A stretch of DNA of 64,000 nt from Leucocoprinus leucothites (taxonomy: Eukaryota; Basidiomycota; Agaricomycetes; Agaricales; Agaricaceae), in contig JAACJO010000035.1 of the NCBI GenBank assembly GCA_013368445.1, positions 186,001 to 250,000 of the forward strand. Reading direction: 5' to 3'. Shown here piece after piece: positions 48,977 to 61,086 of the stretch. Below the pieces are notes generated by a model. The model made no database searches and was not told the origin of the DNA. It was given only the letters and a program-made list of their open reading frames with translations. Position 1 is the first letter of the stretch. Each line of letters starts with the position of its first letter. The translations under genes and the position numbers were made by a program.

Positions 48977-49400
48977 ATGACGCACCAAGAACACGGCTGG
49001 TTATGTAAACTATTCTAAATCTGCGTTACCATAGTGGCATAACTGGGTATTTTGAACCTCCCCAACCCCTGCCCTAACCTCGCTCCACTGGGTTTCTTGA
49101 TTTAAGAGCATTTGGCGAGGGTCCAGAAAAGCCATATCTCAACATAATGACGATCCTCGCAGAGTCTGCTACTTAGCTTGATCATCTTTTCCAATGTCTT
49201 GACTGTTGTTGCAGTTCTTTTGGTTCGCTCTCCAGTTCTGCACACTCCTTTGCAGACGCGATCTCAAATACAGGTAAGTACAGCTCAGTTGTTCGCTTGA
49301 AAAAGTAAACTGCTGAAATATTCGGCTGGGTGATCACATCCTTGTTGATTATCTATGAAGTTGCTCAAGGTGTTGACTGTCACTTCGGTACCGAGGATGA
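48977..49400 (+). pseudogene. Array remnant 3: 7TM-gene tail fragment
   Basis: 48977-49260 aligns with 44987-45260 almost base for base (GAAATGACGCACCAAGAACA, GAGCATTTGGCGAGGGTC, GACGATCCTCGCAGAGTCTG). 49270-49400 follows the last exon of the 7TM gene (GGTGATCACATCC, GTTGACTGTCACTTCGGTA). Only the 3' third of a gene is present, with stops. Confidence 0.6.
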
Positions 49401-49749
49401 TGTCACCTGCCACACCCTACGAAACTCACCAAATCATCCATTCTTGATGTGAAGCCAGAAGGGATATAGTAGGTGTACCTGTTACTGTCGTTATCGGCTG
49501 GTTCCAAGACCGTGAGCTTGTGAAACTAAACCAGCCAGGAAAGGAGTCGAGGCCGGCTACTGAACCTACTGATGATAGTAGTTTATCCTAATCGCACAAA
49601 CAAAAGGTCGAGTCGGTTTATCGAGGAGAAAACAAAATGGGGATACGAGATTTGCCATTCTCCCTTACCTATGCCCATGAGGAACCTCGAAAATTACGTC
49701 TTTGACTTGATTTTCACGAGCGTAGGCTAGATTCGCCGGTCCAATCGAA

Positions 49750-50640
49750 TCCCACTTTGCGTGGTTGGCCATCTCTGAATCACTACACAGCCCACACATA
49801 CATCAATAAGTGCACCATGTCGCAGAATATCACCGCCAGCAATTTATAGGCCATGAAGCTAGATATCCTCGAAAAGCCATAATGTCCTTTCTCTCGGAAT
49901 TGAAGAAGACAAGCCTCAGTCCTACCCCTCCTGGAATGATGAAGATGCTGATACCATTCTTTCCCTCCATGGCTGTATGTTGTTTTGTCCTCCCCGCGTT
50001 GCGCTGCAAAAATAACCGGATACTTTGTGATATCTCTGAATCTTCTCCTTCAGGAAAAGATCTGGAGATAGCTGAATACAAGATTTCATTCCCGACAGTA
50101 CCACTCAAATGCGTCTTGTGCCCGACTAGCAAGTTACAACTTCCCATCAAGAAGCTGTTATTCTTCGACATTGAAACTATGGGAGACGTGATGTGATATC
50201 TTGACACTCCAGACGTCGAGGGGGGTTAGGAGCATTGTGGGGAAGTTGCTGAAATATTTTCATGGAGGGTCGAGCTACACACAGCCGCAATCATCGCGCC
50301 ATGTCTTCTATTCCGCGAAGCCAGAGAAAGTAACCCTTCTATGGAACTACATTTCGATCAATTGCCACAAAGCTATGCTTGTAGGTCTCACGCGCATAGA
50401 CAGTTCGCCCTATCTCTGTCCGTTGAAAGGGCAACGACAATGATCTACGACTGTTAGTGGGAGTCAGTTGCTAGGGTTGAGAGTCGTCGGTTCTGAGCCT
50501 CGATTCTGAAGTCGTTGCTCACAGCCATGTTTGTCCACAATCGGGTTCATGCGGCGTCTTTGCTTTAGGTTTGGCGTTAGTAACAGGGGCGAGGGAAGAT
50601 GGATGAGTTATGACTCAGTGAGGGATTAGGTTATTTAATA
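49750..50640 (+). pseudogene. Array remnant 4: degraded BTB/POZ-like gene
   Basis: Counterpart of 47580-48420. Parallel text includes GTGCACCATGTCGCAGAATATCACCGCC, TCCTTTCTCTCGGAATTGAAGAAG, AGGAAAAGATCTGGAGA and the shared tail. A 128-codon frame (49810-50196) survives (KISFPTVPLKC, LQLPIKKLLFFDIETMG), but the frame breaks on both sides. Confidence 0.4.
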
Positions 50641-51137
50641 GAAATTATTGAAAATATGTCAGGATAGTCAGAATCGAAGAACGTGAGAATCGACCTGGGA
50701 ATCAAAGTCAGAATCAACCATCATGCATCAGTTTTAATAACTGAGCCAATAATACTATCACGGCTCACCTGGCAGAATGTCGTCGACAAAACCTGAGCCT
50801 AAGCCTGCCCCTGTCATACAAGAGCGATGTGGAGCTAACGAGTCGACAGTTCTGCTGCTCACGGAGGAGTTTCTGTGGGTAGGCAGCTTGTGGCGAACCC
50901 TAAACCGTTCCACCGGCCATATGCAGATTTGAACATGTATTTTCACATAAAATCAAAACGGTCATTGACATCATTGGTGGAGAAGGTAAGGATTACGACA
51001 AAATTGATTGCAACAATCGATATGTTGAACAGCAGGTGTATCACGCTCACCGTGACTACAAAGTAGAGCTGCAAGATTAAGCATAAATAATCTGCACACA
51101 CGCATCTTCAGACTTATTTGTCCCACTCCCAAACTGT
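50641..51137. repeat. Linker repeat upstream of 7TM copy B
   Basis: 50755-51100 parallels 45785-46130 (CGGCTCACCTG, GGAGCTAACGAGTCGACA, TTGATTGCAACAATCGATAT against TTGATCACAACAATCGATAT). It is the shared promoter region of the two intact 7TM copies. Confidence 0.7.
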
Positions 51138-52181
51138 ATGTCCGAATCTGCAATTCCAAACTTGAAGAGTCCATCTCTCTGCCCATTTTCTATACCGGTT
51201 ATAGGGGCAAGCTTGCTTATTGGATCAAATATCTCCAGCGTCTGTTATGGAATCATGGTATTCCTTGGATTTCTCTCCTTTAATGCACTGCGTCGTCAAA
51301 CGGTCAAGAGACAGACTCCGCGTCTGCGAAACGGCTTAATGATCTGGGTCGTGGTTACGGTTATCGTTGGGACTATAGCCCAGGCATGGGACATTGCAAC
51401 TGTGAATGCAGCCCTAGTTGGCGGCTGTGAAGCCATTCTCTTTCTGAAACGCCCTTATCTCCCCGGAGTATATGGCACTTGCCTAGTCATGAATGTCATA
51501 ACGGACGGACTCCTTGTTCGTGCATTTGAACCACGTATACGACTAGTGGCTAATTTATACTGATGGCAGGTGTGGCGCTGCTATGCGATTGCTACTGGTC
51601 TAAAACGGATGTGGCTCCTGGCATGGCTAGTGCCTTTCATAATATATGTTGGAATAATAGGTAAGCGGACACTTTCAGAGGCTTGCAGATAGCTGAAATG
51701 ATGATTTTAGTCTTGGAAATTTTAGCGCTCTCTAAGTTCAACTCTTCAGGCCCTGCTGTGGCTGGGCTCTTGCTCGCAATTACTTGCGGGACCTCGCTTT
51801 TCCTGAACGTGATAATCAGTTCAAGCATCATACTCCTCCTCCGCTACAATAACATGACAACAAGAGCATTGGGCAAGGGGTCAGGAAAGCTGTATCTCAA
51901 CTTGATGACAATCCTTGTAGAGTCTGCCAGCTTAATCATCCTTGCCGATCTGTTGTGTCTTGTACCCCTCATGCTTCGCTCTCAGGCTGCTCTACTTATT
52001 TCGTTACAAACATGGGTTCAAATACAGGTAGGGCAGCTCCGTTGTTTACCTGACAAAGTAAAGATGCTAAATATACAACTAGGCAATTGCAGCTTTGGTG
52101 ATTATCTACCAAGTCGCTCAGGGCGTTGATTATTTAAGCAAAAAGGATGATGTCACTGGGACCCTTACACAAATTTGTTAA
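51138..52181 (+). CDS. Basidiomycete seven-TM protein, array copy B, 294 aa
   Basis: Four exons with the same plan as copy A: 51138..51515, 51570..51660, 51711..52027, 52083..52181 (885 nt, 295 codons). The first two exons have identical length to those in copy A. Family marks: VCYGIMVFLGFLSFNALRR, MIWVVVTVIVGTIAQAWDI, WRCYAIATGLKRMWLLAWLVP, TRALGKGSGKLYLN, VESASLIILADLLCLV and AIAALVIIYQVAQGV. Many differences from copy A are conservative changes, so both copies have probably been under selection. The ligand is unknown. Confidence 0.85.
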
Positions 52182-52921
52182 AAAAGCCCAAAGGAACGTA
52201 GATGTAGTATACCGGTGGTTTGTATTAAGTATACAGACAACTCGGGATCCAGCTGTCACGGTTAACTGCCAAACTTTCAAAGCGATCGTCACATTTCACT
52301 CGATAAGCACCATTATCTGACCAAGAATCTTGCCCTCGCGTCTTTCTCTTTCTTGAGCTAAGAACATCTCCGGCACAATGAGTTTCACCACAAGGATCCT
52401 TCTTACCCCTTTTAACATCTCCTTCACATCCTTCCCCTGAAGGCAGGAGTATCATCTCCTGGCCTATCATCCTTCCCACACCTGATTTAAATATCTTTTT
52501 GGCACAGATCAGGACGTCTAAACGAGCTCGATCCGTACGATGAATGCCCGAGAAGAGTAGCTAAAGGCTATTTATTTGGCTATGGTTTCTGATGAAACTC
52601 GCTTTGCGCGGTCCGCAGTATTCATTAAACCTACACAATAACCATCATCCTTAGTAATGTCGGCTGAGTTTGCGCAACACATCTAAAAGCCTGGCTTCTC
52701 AAGCATGGTATGGACGCCACCTGGCCTTTAGGCACCTAGATGGCATTAAATACTGTTGCATAGGAGATTGAGAGAACGTCTTGTGATGAGAGATCAATTA
52801 TCGAGCATAAAGTAGTGAGAACTACCAAAATCTTAAGAATTCACGAAGACAGTGCAAGTCAACGATTCGTAGATTTAGTCTCCACAAGATCGGATACTAT
52901 ACTCCTCGTACTGGAAACTAC
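52182..52921. other. Interval 3' of the 7TM array, no gene seen
   Basis: Short frames only. Nothing supported. Confidence 0.4.
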
Positions 52922-53508
52922 TTAGGCCTCATCAAACACCCACCTCTGAGCGTCGCCATTGCCCCGGTCCACGACCACCCTAGATCCTGATTCAACGTTC
53001 CCATCTTGACCCGTAATGGATACAGAGAAATCATATGGCGTAAGGCGTTGAAAGTTGTAGGCCCAGGCTTGATTTAGGTCGTTTCCTCTGACATTCATCT
53101 GAAGAACCGTTCCGGGAGGAACATTTCTGAAGGGATCCACAGCAAAAGATTTATGAGTAACGAGGTGCCTTGACATGCACGTTTGACCTCACTTTGGACT
53201 CCAGGTAACTCGAGGAAGAGTCCAGAACTGTTACTGACCAGGCGGCCCCTTTCATAGGTCCATAGCTGGTTACCAAAATTGGATCCTTGCCTATCCCAGA
53301 GGATAAGACCTGCGCCAGGCTGAACAACGGAATGAATATCTTCAAACGAACATTGCATTTGAAGTAGAACACAAACCTCCGTGCTCCCACCCTCAACGTC
53401 AAGGATCTTTCCAGATTGGATGTTACGAATGAAGAAAGGGTTGGAAGGGAACTGAGCAAGAGTGGCCGTGGATAGGGTGAGGAGTGTCAAGGAAAGTTTC
53501 GCAAACAT
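52922..53508 (-). CDS. Small secreted ricin-B-type (beta-trefoil) lectin-like protein
   Basis: Signal peptide MFAKLSLTLLTLSTATLAQ at 53508. Exon 1 53508..53377, exon 2 from 53319 (in-phase intron of 57 nt), and a last exon ending at 52922. The second intron, about 53190-53120, could not be fixed. Trefoil marks: PFFIRNIQSGKILDVEGGS, ILWDRQGSNFGNQLWTYERG, LVSNSSGLFLELPGV, LNQAWAYNFQRLTPYDFSV and a closing QRWVFDEA, with Q-x-W repeats that bind galactose-type sugars in the family. About 155-175 aa. This is a lectin domain only; there is no catalytic toxin part. Confidence 0.75.
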
Positions 53509-54059
53509 TATGAGAGAAAATCACTTGGGAGGTACTACGAGTGTTGGCAAGTGGTTAACGATTGAACCCCCAAGGACGAGGCTTTTATGCGTTTAGCTCC
53601 TATATCGTTTCTGCGGAAACATGACTATCGCGGGCCGGCAAGTAAAACAATATCTGGCACTCCAGTGCTAGAAGCCTACAAATTATGTGCGGGGTTAGTG
53701 CAGAAAGGTATAAAAATTCACCTGTTCGGTTGTGATTGTCGTTCTGTCGGCCGCCATCAGCATCCAAACTTCTGAACGCGCTCCCATCCAGGCCGAAGCG
53801 ATCAACATCTCAATCCAAACGCTAGTGACAAAGGTTAGATCGACAGTACTCAAACATGGTAAAGCGGTATTGATCTAGAATGTCATTTGCATATTTGCGG
53901 AAAATGAAGCATGAAGCGAGCCGAAGGAGTTTCGAGCATTTCCATCACGGGATCAACAGATAGTCAAAGACAGGTGCTGGTGCAACAAACACGCATTGCA
54001 TTTTCGCACTGTGAGAGCAAGAAGTTGTCGGAGCTTCCTAGCTCAGAGGAGCCGTCCAG

Positions 54060-54600
54060 TTGGAGCCACAAATAAAGGCACAGCAAGACCTCATGCGGGA
54101 GCTCGAAGGACGCCTAGTTGAAGATTTGAGCACCAGTGAACATCGTGTCTCCAGCTCTGAGTGCTTGAACACATCGATCACGCCCACTGTCATTACAAGA
54201 ACTTCTGGCGTGGAAGCTTGGAGTTTCAGAAGAGGTACTATGTAATATATGACAGTGTATGTCGCATCGAAGGTACTTACTATGTCGAAGTGTAACAGAA
54301 GCGACGATTTTCGACAGCACTCCGGAAGCGAATTCAGCTCTGCGAGATAATACGGTAGCGAATACGTGGAATGGACTGTCAGATGTGCTTACAATCATCT
54401 CTGTAATAATCCATAGCAGTTCGTAGAAGGTCCAAACTATGGGTAGCCTGATGTCAGTTAATCGAACGAAGTTTATCGCCAGCATTCAATGTTTCAACTC
54501 ACGGTCTCCAGTTTATGGACTGAGTTTACTTGAGATTTAAAGCTGAGCTACTCAAATTGCAGGCTCTGCAGGATTCGACTCTGCCATACGACCCAGTCTC
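54060..54600 (-). other. Possible small spliced gene, unrecognised
   Basis: On the minus strand a few donor/acceptor pairs (gtgagt at about 54504, gtaagc at about 54394, gtaagt at about 54285) separate short coding-like pieces such as HSLDLLRTAMDYYRDD and ELNSLPECCRKSSLLLHFD. No domain is recognised and the start is unclear. It may be noise. It lies between the lectin and YIF1 genes. The rest of 53509-54988 shows nothing. Confidence 0.25.
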
Positions 54601-54988
54601 TACCTCATCAGATCTTCAGTATTCCAATATATCTTGGGTAAGCAGTATCTACTCACGATGGCGTCGTCTTTTATTGGCGTAGAGTATCGAACACTTCTGA
54701 AAGAATAATGGGAGAACGGCCTATACCAACTACGTCTAATCTTCCCTTGCTTCTCGTCTTCTATTTGGAGTCTTTTCTGTTCCCCTGATTGCTAAGCTGA
54801 CTAACTTGCCGGTAAAACGCGAGCGACAAGGACCCCTTTCACGATCAGAGCACCTTCCAATAAACCATCTCGACGAGGAGAACACAGTCACATTAATGGT
54901 ATCAATATCATGACTTCTACTAAACCTCTTAGCGCGTTGAACCCAACATCGTCTGCCATCTAAACATGAAAAGAAAAGACCGACTCAA

Positions 54989-56373
54989 TCAAATACGAAC
55001 AAGTATGGCCATATACAGAATCTGCAACACCGCCTCGAAAAATAGGAAAGTAATCCTTCTCCGTCGTTGCGCAGGATTAACTGTTACAGTCGTCGTAGGA
55101 TTAGGATTTGTCGAGATGGATATTGAAGGATCTGGGAGAACGACGGAGCGGAGGGATCGAAGCTGAGGAATTGCCCAGGTCAGCTAAATATAGTACTTGG
55201 AAATAAAGAGGTGCCGCACAAGGAAGAACGCATTTGCAAGGAAAGAGTAAATAAAAACTAGCGTCCATAGCGGGCCAGATTTAAGGAAACCAGCAAGAAT
55301 GGTCGCAATGACACTGGAAATTGACTTTGGTGTGAGCAATCACTGAATCACAAACTTTTCTAGAATAAGCACTTACCCCACGAATTTGTATCCGCCATAA
55401 GCAATCAAGTCTACTACTTGACTCGAGCCTTGGATGTTAAGGAAATAGCAGCCAAGTTGTACAAAAATGAAGTCAAGAACGACGACTGCGATTGCGCGTG
55501 AAGCTGATTCTCCAAGAATCTGGTCATAAATCCGTATGAGCTTTAGAACGATAGCTGAGAATTTATTTATCTGTACCTTCGGGTTGAAGTTCTTCTCCAA
55601 GCCTTTGTGAATGGCAGTGAGGAGGATATAGGTAACAATAGCCATGACTACACAGGTACTTAATAAGAGACAACGATACGATAAAAGACCAACTCACCAG
55701 GAATATACAAATCTGGGCTATTTATGTCTTCCCTCGGCGGTTGCCATTCACTTTGGCCATTCTCAGTCCGTCTAACCTTCCTTACCCAAGGCTTATGCAT
55801 CCAAGGGAACAAAATTAATTTGAGCTTGAGCATGACATAAGAGTTGGACACGTTGAAGTGGTGCTTGAGGTTCGTCGATGGGAAGAGCGTACCAAACTGC
55901 AAAAAATAAATTCAGATAAAACGTCAGAGGGTTATACACAAGAAACTCACGTTTCGTTGCATGTATTCCTGGCCTGCAGCGACTGCACTGTGCCCGAGTT
56001 GCATTCCCAGTTGTGCAGTTGCACCGTCGATACCCCATGCACCAAAGTCCGGTGGTGGTATGTTGCCTGCTCCGTTTGCTGCGGCCATATTTCCTGATGG
56101 AGGGACACCTTGACTGGACGGGTGGTATCCGCCTTGAGGATGTTGGGAAGGCTGTGGTTGGTTGTGTGCAAAAGGACTGGTATAAGCTGGAACGTGTCCA
56201 GGTACATAACCCTGCATAGCTGGGGCGGATTGTTGTTGTGGACCAGGTGAAGAGGAATATCGCTGGTAACCCTGGGGAGAAACGGGAGTTGACGGTGGTT
56301 CTGGGATGTAAGCAGGATGAGTTGGAACTGGATGGCGGAGTGGAGGAGGAGACTGTGACTGGAACTGCGACAT
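54989..56373 (-). CDS. YIF1: YIF1 ER-Golgi transport protein, 385 aa
   Basis: Five exons: 56373..55951, 55896..55698, 55644..55377, 55313..55220, 55162..54989. The sum of 1158 nt is exactly 386 codons. Pro/Gln-rich N-terminus of about 110 residues, then the Hrf1/YIF1 domain: DFGAWGIDGATAQLGMQLG, GQEYMQRNFGTLFPSTNLKHH, FNVSNSYVMLKLKLILFPW, HKPWVRK, LYIPGVMAIVTYILLTAI, AIAVVVLDFIFVQLGCYFLN, DLIAYGGYKFVGVIATIL, and a C-terminal FFLLRSLRSVVLPDPS, TFLFFEAVLQILYMAILVRI. Known role: partner of Yip1 and Ypt GTPases in COPII vesicle fusion. Ignoring the last intron would give a false stop near 55184. An earlier in-frame Met (56493) precedes 40 residues unlike the family. Confidence 0.95.
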
Positions 56374-58232
56374 TTTCGTGAAGCGCGTCAAGCAGAAATA
56401 TTGCTTTTGGATTTGCAGTCGACGTGTTGGGACGTGGTCGTATCCGGCGCCTTCAGTCTCAAACAAGTACAAACACATAAGCGCTCGACCCATTCGTTCT
56501 TCTCAACTCATGTCCTTCCACTTACACTCGACGTGGCCAGTAGCCATGAAAAGTTGCAAGAATTGTATTGAAATCACCAATTCAATTATTATTTCACAAA
56601 AGTGCTAGAACCTCTTTATTTTGTTCCTTTGCGGACTTTGGGCCTTGACTAGGGATAAGAAAATCAAAGATCGGCGATACAGTCTCGCAGAAGCGTCAAG
56701 CAACCACTGGAACTGCAGAGTACTTCTTCGAGCTCTCGCCAGGCAGGGTTCAGGGCCGACACCTTTGAGCCACCTTGTTCGGCGAAAGGAGAGACAAGCA
56801 AACGGTAAATAATTCCAAGAAACACAAGCGGATTACAAAATGTAAGGGATTTCAAAAACACGACCAGTCATTCCTGAAGGGTGAAGCGATCTCAGCTTCG
56901 TTACCCAAGAATACATCAAGAACATCGACAATCAGATTAAGACGCTCTAGTTTGCAAAGATTTTGAAGCGCTGCGCCAGTGAGCAAAGTTCCTATTTCGA
57001 CTAGCAATTACTTAAATTAGCCTTTCACTGCTTATAACATATATAGCCATCACACTCACCTGTCTAGTGTCGCGAGACGTGTAACTCAAGTTCCACAATG
57101 TTCATGCCAAGACATCTCAGGAATTGAACAACGGGACTTCCAATGGAAATCAAGAATGAGCTCAGAGGCTCCCAAAAGTGTAACTCCAGGCGGCCATTAG
57201 GACTATCAATCTTTGCAACGTGTGCAGGTGTAAATAGTCATTATTTCTGGTCCAGCATTAGGTTCGCTGTTGCATGTCAGACTAGGATAAAAAAGCCAAA
57301 TTGCGAGGGAAGTAGCCAATGAAATGACAAGTTAGAAAATGAATGCTTCAAGTTCTCCCATCTTCTGACCGTGGCAAGCAACGAGCATCACACAGGCTTT
57401 TACAGGCAGTGCGGAAACGGCTTGGTGAAACACCTAGAGCTCGTGCCCCGTCCGACGTCAGGGAATGCTGAGATCATCGAGAAAGCACGATTAACACATA
57501 GGGTAAACAGCAGACTGAAAATATGACACGGGTTCAACCCTACGTATCCTCAGCTGCAAAAGCGAGTAAAATAAATATGAGGCAGCAGTTCGCTCTAGAG
57601 CCTGGACCAGTGAAGGGTACAACGGTGCAGGGCAATGAATGTGGCTGCAATCCCTCCGGCAGAACTGTCGACATCGGCAAGATTCCCGGCTTACCAGCAA
57701 CAAGTAGTTCGGGCATGATGAAGCACAGAATTAAGCCGGGACTAAAGCACTCTGAGCTGGCTCTAAGTAACTGAGAAACAATCCTGGGTGTGTTGAAACT
57801 CCGCGAATCCTTCCTTCCCTTCATTCAGGGAGCTGTATTTCCCTATAACAGCCCCAGCTGTTCCCTGCAAGGATTGTCGGAAACCAAGCGGCAGAATGCA
57901 TCCGGAGCCTGGCGGGTGCTTGTCCCGGGCTAAGTGCGCAGCGTAGAAGAACAAGACCAGTAGGACGATGGACTGAGCAAGGTATGAGCGCTTGAGCCTC
58001 AGCTATACTACTCGGGCTCCCGGGACAGAGCATGTCCTGGTTTCAGAAGTTAGAAAGAGTCCGCAAGAGATTTGCTCAGAAACCTCTTCACATGTGATGG
58101 TGTGATGGCAACAAAGTTGAACAAATCAGGTTACCCCTAACGCCTTCAAAGTTGATCACGTTTTCCCACTATTCCCAGTCACTCCCAAAGTTCCTCATCT
58201 CTACTTTCTCTTGACTCTCGACTGAATCGACA
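56374..58232. other. Long interval without a recognised gene
   Basis: Short frames on both strands (for example 57523-57774 plus, 57763-57954 minus) show no family resemblance. No tRNA or repeat supported. Confidence 0.45.
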
Positions 58233-59179
58233 ATGAAGAACAAGAACAAGCAGACGAAATTCCCAGTCGTATGTTTCTACACAATTTGCCCCGGTTTCCC
58301 GTATTCTAATCTCCTCTTTGTGCCCGGCATAATGTAGGCTCGAATAAAAAAGATCATGCAAAAAGACGAGGAAGTGGGCAAAGTGGCGCAGGCGACACCT
58401 ATAGTCATATGTCCGTACCGTTAAACCTTCTTATTTCCTCATATTTGGGCCTGACTTTCGTGGGGAATGTAGCCAAAGCTCTTGAGCTATTCCTTGGACT
58501 CTTGATCGACGAATCATGTAGAATCACCACCGACCGCGGGTCGAAAAAAGTCGAAGCATATCATCTGTACGCCACTTTATAGTATCTCCGTGTGTAGCCT
58601 TGCTGACTCCGACCACCTTCCTCGTTGCTTTGCTATGATTTGGCCGGTCTCTACCATCTTGACACCTCTACACCCCTGGGCTCTTTGCTGTCGCCTTCGT
58701 CTACCTCACTTGCGCTGTCGCACTCTACCCGCGCCGTTATGCACTCTCGTCGGTCTCGTCATCAAACCAGCAAACACGCTGTCGAAACGACAGAGATGTT
58801 CGACTTCTTGAAGGAAATCGTTGAAGCTGTACCTGATCCAACTGCTGGCGGAACAATCGACCTAGAGGCCGAAGCAAACGCGGAAGGCAAGAAGAAACGC
58901 AAGTCTAAGAAGGCCACTAATCTCGGTGCCGCTGACGGAGAAGCGGTTGCCGCACCCAAACGGCGAAGGAAGAAGAAAGTCGACGCCGAAGAGGAGGACG
59001 GTGCAGATGCTGTCGCCCTTGCCCCTAGTGGTAGTGAGAAGGGAAAGAAGGGACTGAAACGAGAGGAGAAGGAAGAGGATCAGGATACGGATATGTATGA
59101 TCGAGAAGATGATCCAGAGGAGGAACGTGCTACGTTCCGGAGGAAGAGCCCAGATGACGATGATGACTGGCAAGACTGA
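58233..59179 (+). CDS. BUR6: Negative cofactor 2 alpha (DRAP1/Bur6-like), 203 aa
   Basis: Four exons: 58233..58268, 58338..58410, 58473..58566, 58771..59179. The sum of 612 nt is exactly 204 codons. N-terminal histone fold: KFPVARIKKIMQKDEEVGK, VAQATPIVISKALELFLGLL, then HLKHAVETTEMFDFLKEIVE. The C-terminal tail is basic, then acidic: KKKRKSKKATN, PKRRRKKKVDAEEED, and a closing DDDDDWQD. NC2-alpha pairs with NC2-beta, clamps TBP on promoter DNA and blocks TFIIA/TFIIB. Intron 3 is 204 nt, long for this window; a Met in the last exon frame at 58625 belongs to that intron. Confidence 0.95.
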
Positions 59180-60065
59180 TGGACAGTATGTTTTTTGCTT
59201 GTGTGTAAAGTATAGAATACAGTTTGCTTCTGATATAGAGCTTCTAGGTTGTCGCTTCGTACACTTGATAATACCTTTGGAATGCCGCAAAACTGTGGTT
59301 CGACAATGGGGCAGTTCCTACCTGGGTAACCTGTTGAGAACTGGTCCTCTCTCATCACCACGAAAGCAAATGGGATTTGTGTATTTGAGCATTGTGCGCT
59401 GAAATGTGCTTTGCTATTGCAAGCTCCGGTACCCATGAATTAACTGACATATCTAGGACCGCCGAAGATGACTCGACTGGACCTTCGATAGAGTCGCAGA
59501 GGTCGTTTTGAACAATGGGCAGGAATCTCACACGACCGAAATGGACCAGAACTTCCGCAATAGGGGAATCATAAGCCTGAATTGGGTCTCATCCCTCTGC
59601 TTGAACGCCACAAGGCAAATTGTCTCCGGAGGTCCGCTACATAGCTCCTTCGAGCTTTAACGTCTTGTTCTTAAAGTAAAGGTTATCATGAGGTTGGCTA
59701 TACTGCTTAGTACCGGTAGGCACAGACGCGGGCCACCCCATATCATCCCTACAAAAATAGCCTTTTGGGCTCATGTGAATAGCTTACCTCATGGATTTCA
59801 TCTATCTGGAGTTAGGCAAGGGATTGATATCACCCAATAACAAGCCCAGTGGAGGAAAGTGGAGGATGTTGATTCATAATAATTTGCTCGAGCTGGGTGC
59901 GTTTTAAATGATTGTTCATCTGAGATAACCGCGAAAAGAACAGGAGATAGGTGTATTGCATTTTTATTAAGTACAGCTTTTTTTTTCAGGGCTCATGTGG
60001 TGTCTGCGAAGCAAGGGGTAAGCCCATGAGCGAAGAATCCATGAAGAACACACATCACTCACATT
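59180..60065. other. Interval between NC2-alpha and SLD5, no gene seen
   Basis: The stop codons of the two flanking genes face each other. Nothing supported between them. Confidence 0.45.
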
Positions 60066-60959
60066 TTACACTAACTCGGCTTCCCCCCTCGCCACGAGGT
60101 GTTCCACAACCGAAAAATGAGTTAACGAGATGTGACCTTTGGTCATCTCATGCCTTGTTCCGCTGTAGTGGAATGAGTATTCAGTTAAATGCTAGGAAAT
60201 GCAGAAGAGGGGAAGACGCACTCTGGTAATATAACAGGCGGACAATCCTTCAAAGCATGTACAAACACAGGTCTCGTTGTGTCTGGAGTTGTCACTGTAC
60301 ACAACGCGATACACAATTAACCACCCTCCGCCAGAGACTAAGGCGAGAATAAGCCCGCAAGTACGCACTCATAGGGGGCATGTAGTAAGGCACCTCATCG
60401 TCCAAATGTCTCTGTGGCTCCGGCAAACTTTGCAGTACCGAAAAACTGAAATGGCGATCGTTTAAATCGGCGTGTCGACTTGCATAGTCTCGTTCAGAAG
60501 CAGTTAGACACGTTTGGATGGCCGGTGAGGACGTTATGTAGCGTGCGTATTTTTCTATCTTGTATAATCGCGTGCGGACGTAAGATCTGACGATGAACTT
60601 GACGCGCTCAACATCAAGTTGTACGAGTGTAATTCGTAGGTGCTCGTCGTCTGACGTTGAGGGATCTCCTCGCAATGTCTGCACAGCCTCAGACTATCTG
60701 CCATTGTATTAGCGCTCATATTTACACCTGAAAAAAAAGGCAAGGACGGTACCTGTCTCCGGAGATGGTCCAATATTGAGGATAGCAGCGCCTCTTGAGC
60801 GGGTAAAATCTCTGGCGCGTGTCGCTCGTTCATCCAATGTCTAATCAACAACTCGAGTGGTGTTTCCTCTTTCTGTGGTATCAGATCCAATGCAGCCAAT
60901 GCAGGCTGAGGAGGAGCCATCCGAACATCTGCGTCCCATTCGTCGTCCCAATTCGACAT
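60066..60959 (-). CDS. SLD5: GINS complex subunit SLD5, 233 aa
   Basis: Four exons: 60959..60753, 60693..60369, 60294..60222, 60162..60066. The sum of 702 nt is exactly 234 codons. Blocks: TPLELLIRHWMNERHAPEIL, LLSSILDHLRRQ, LVQLDVERVKFIVRSYVRTR, LYKIEKYARYI, then the B-domain: RPVFVHALKDCPPVILPD and HEMTKGHISLTHFSVVEHL, ending RGEAELV, which is a typical Sld5 C-terminus. GINS (Sld5, Psf1-3) joins Mcm2-7 and Cdc45 as the replicative helicase. Without the last two introns the frame would end early. Its start lies 127 bp from that of the divergent small TM protein. Confidence 0.94.
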
Positions 60960-61086
60960 GTTTGATAGTGGGTGATGGTGGACAAGGGTGGGAACAAATA
61001 GACGCCCAGTCCTGATCACAATAACATTCCATTTCCTTAAGCCAAAAACACTGACAAACGGATATTCTTTACTATGGTTAGAGCAG

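Noticed and set aside
57491..57954. Overlapping frames on both strands 5' of NC2-alpha
   Set aside because: No family resemblance, no splice logic, Cys/Pro-rich noise.
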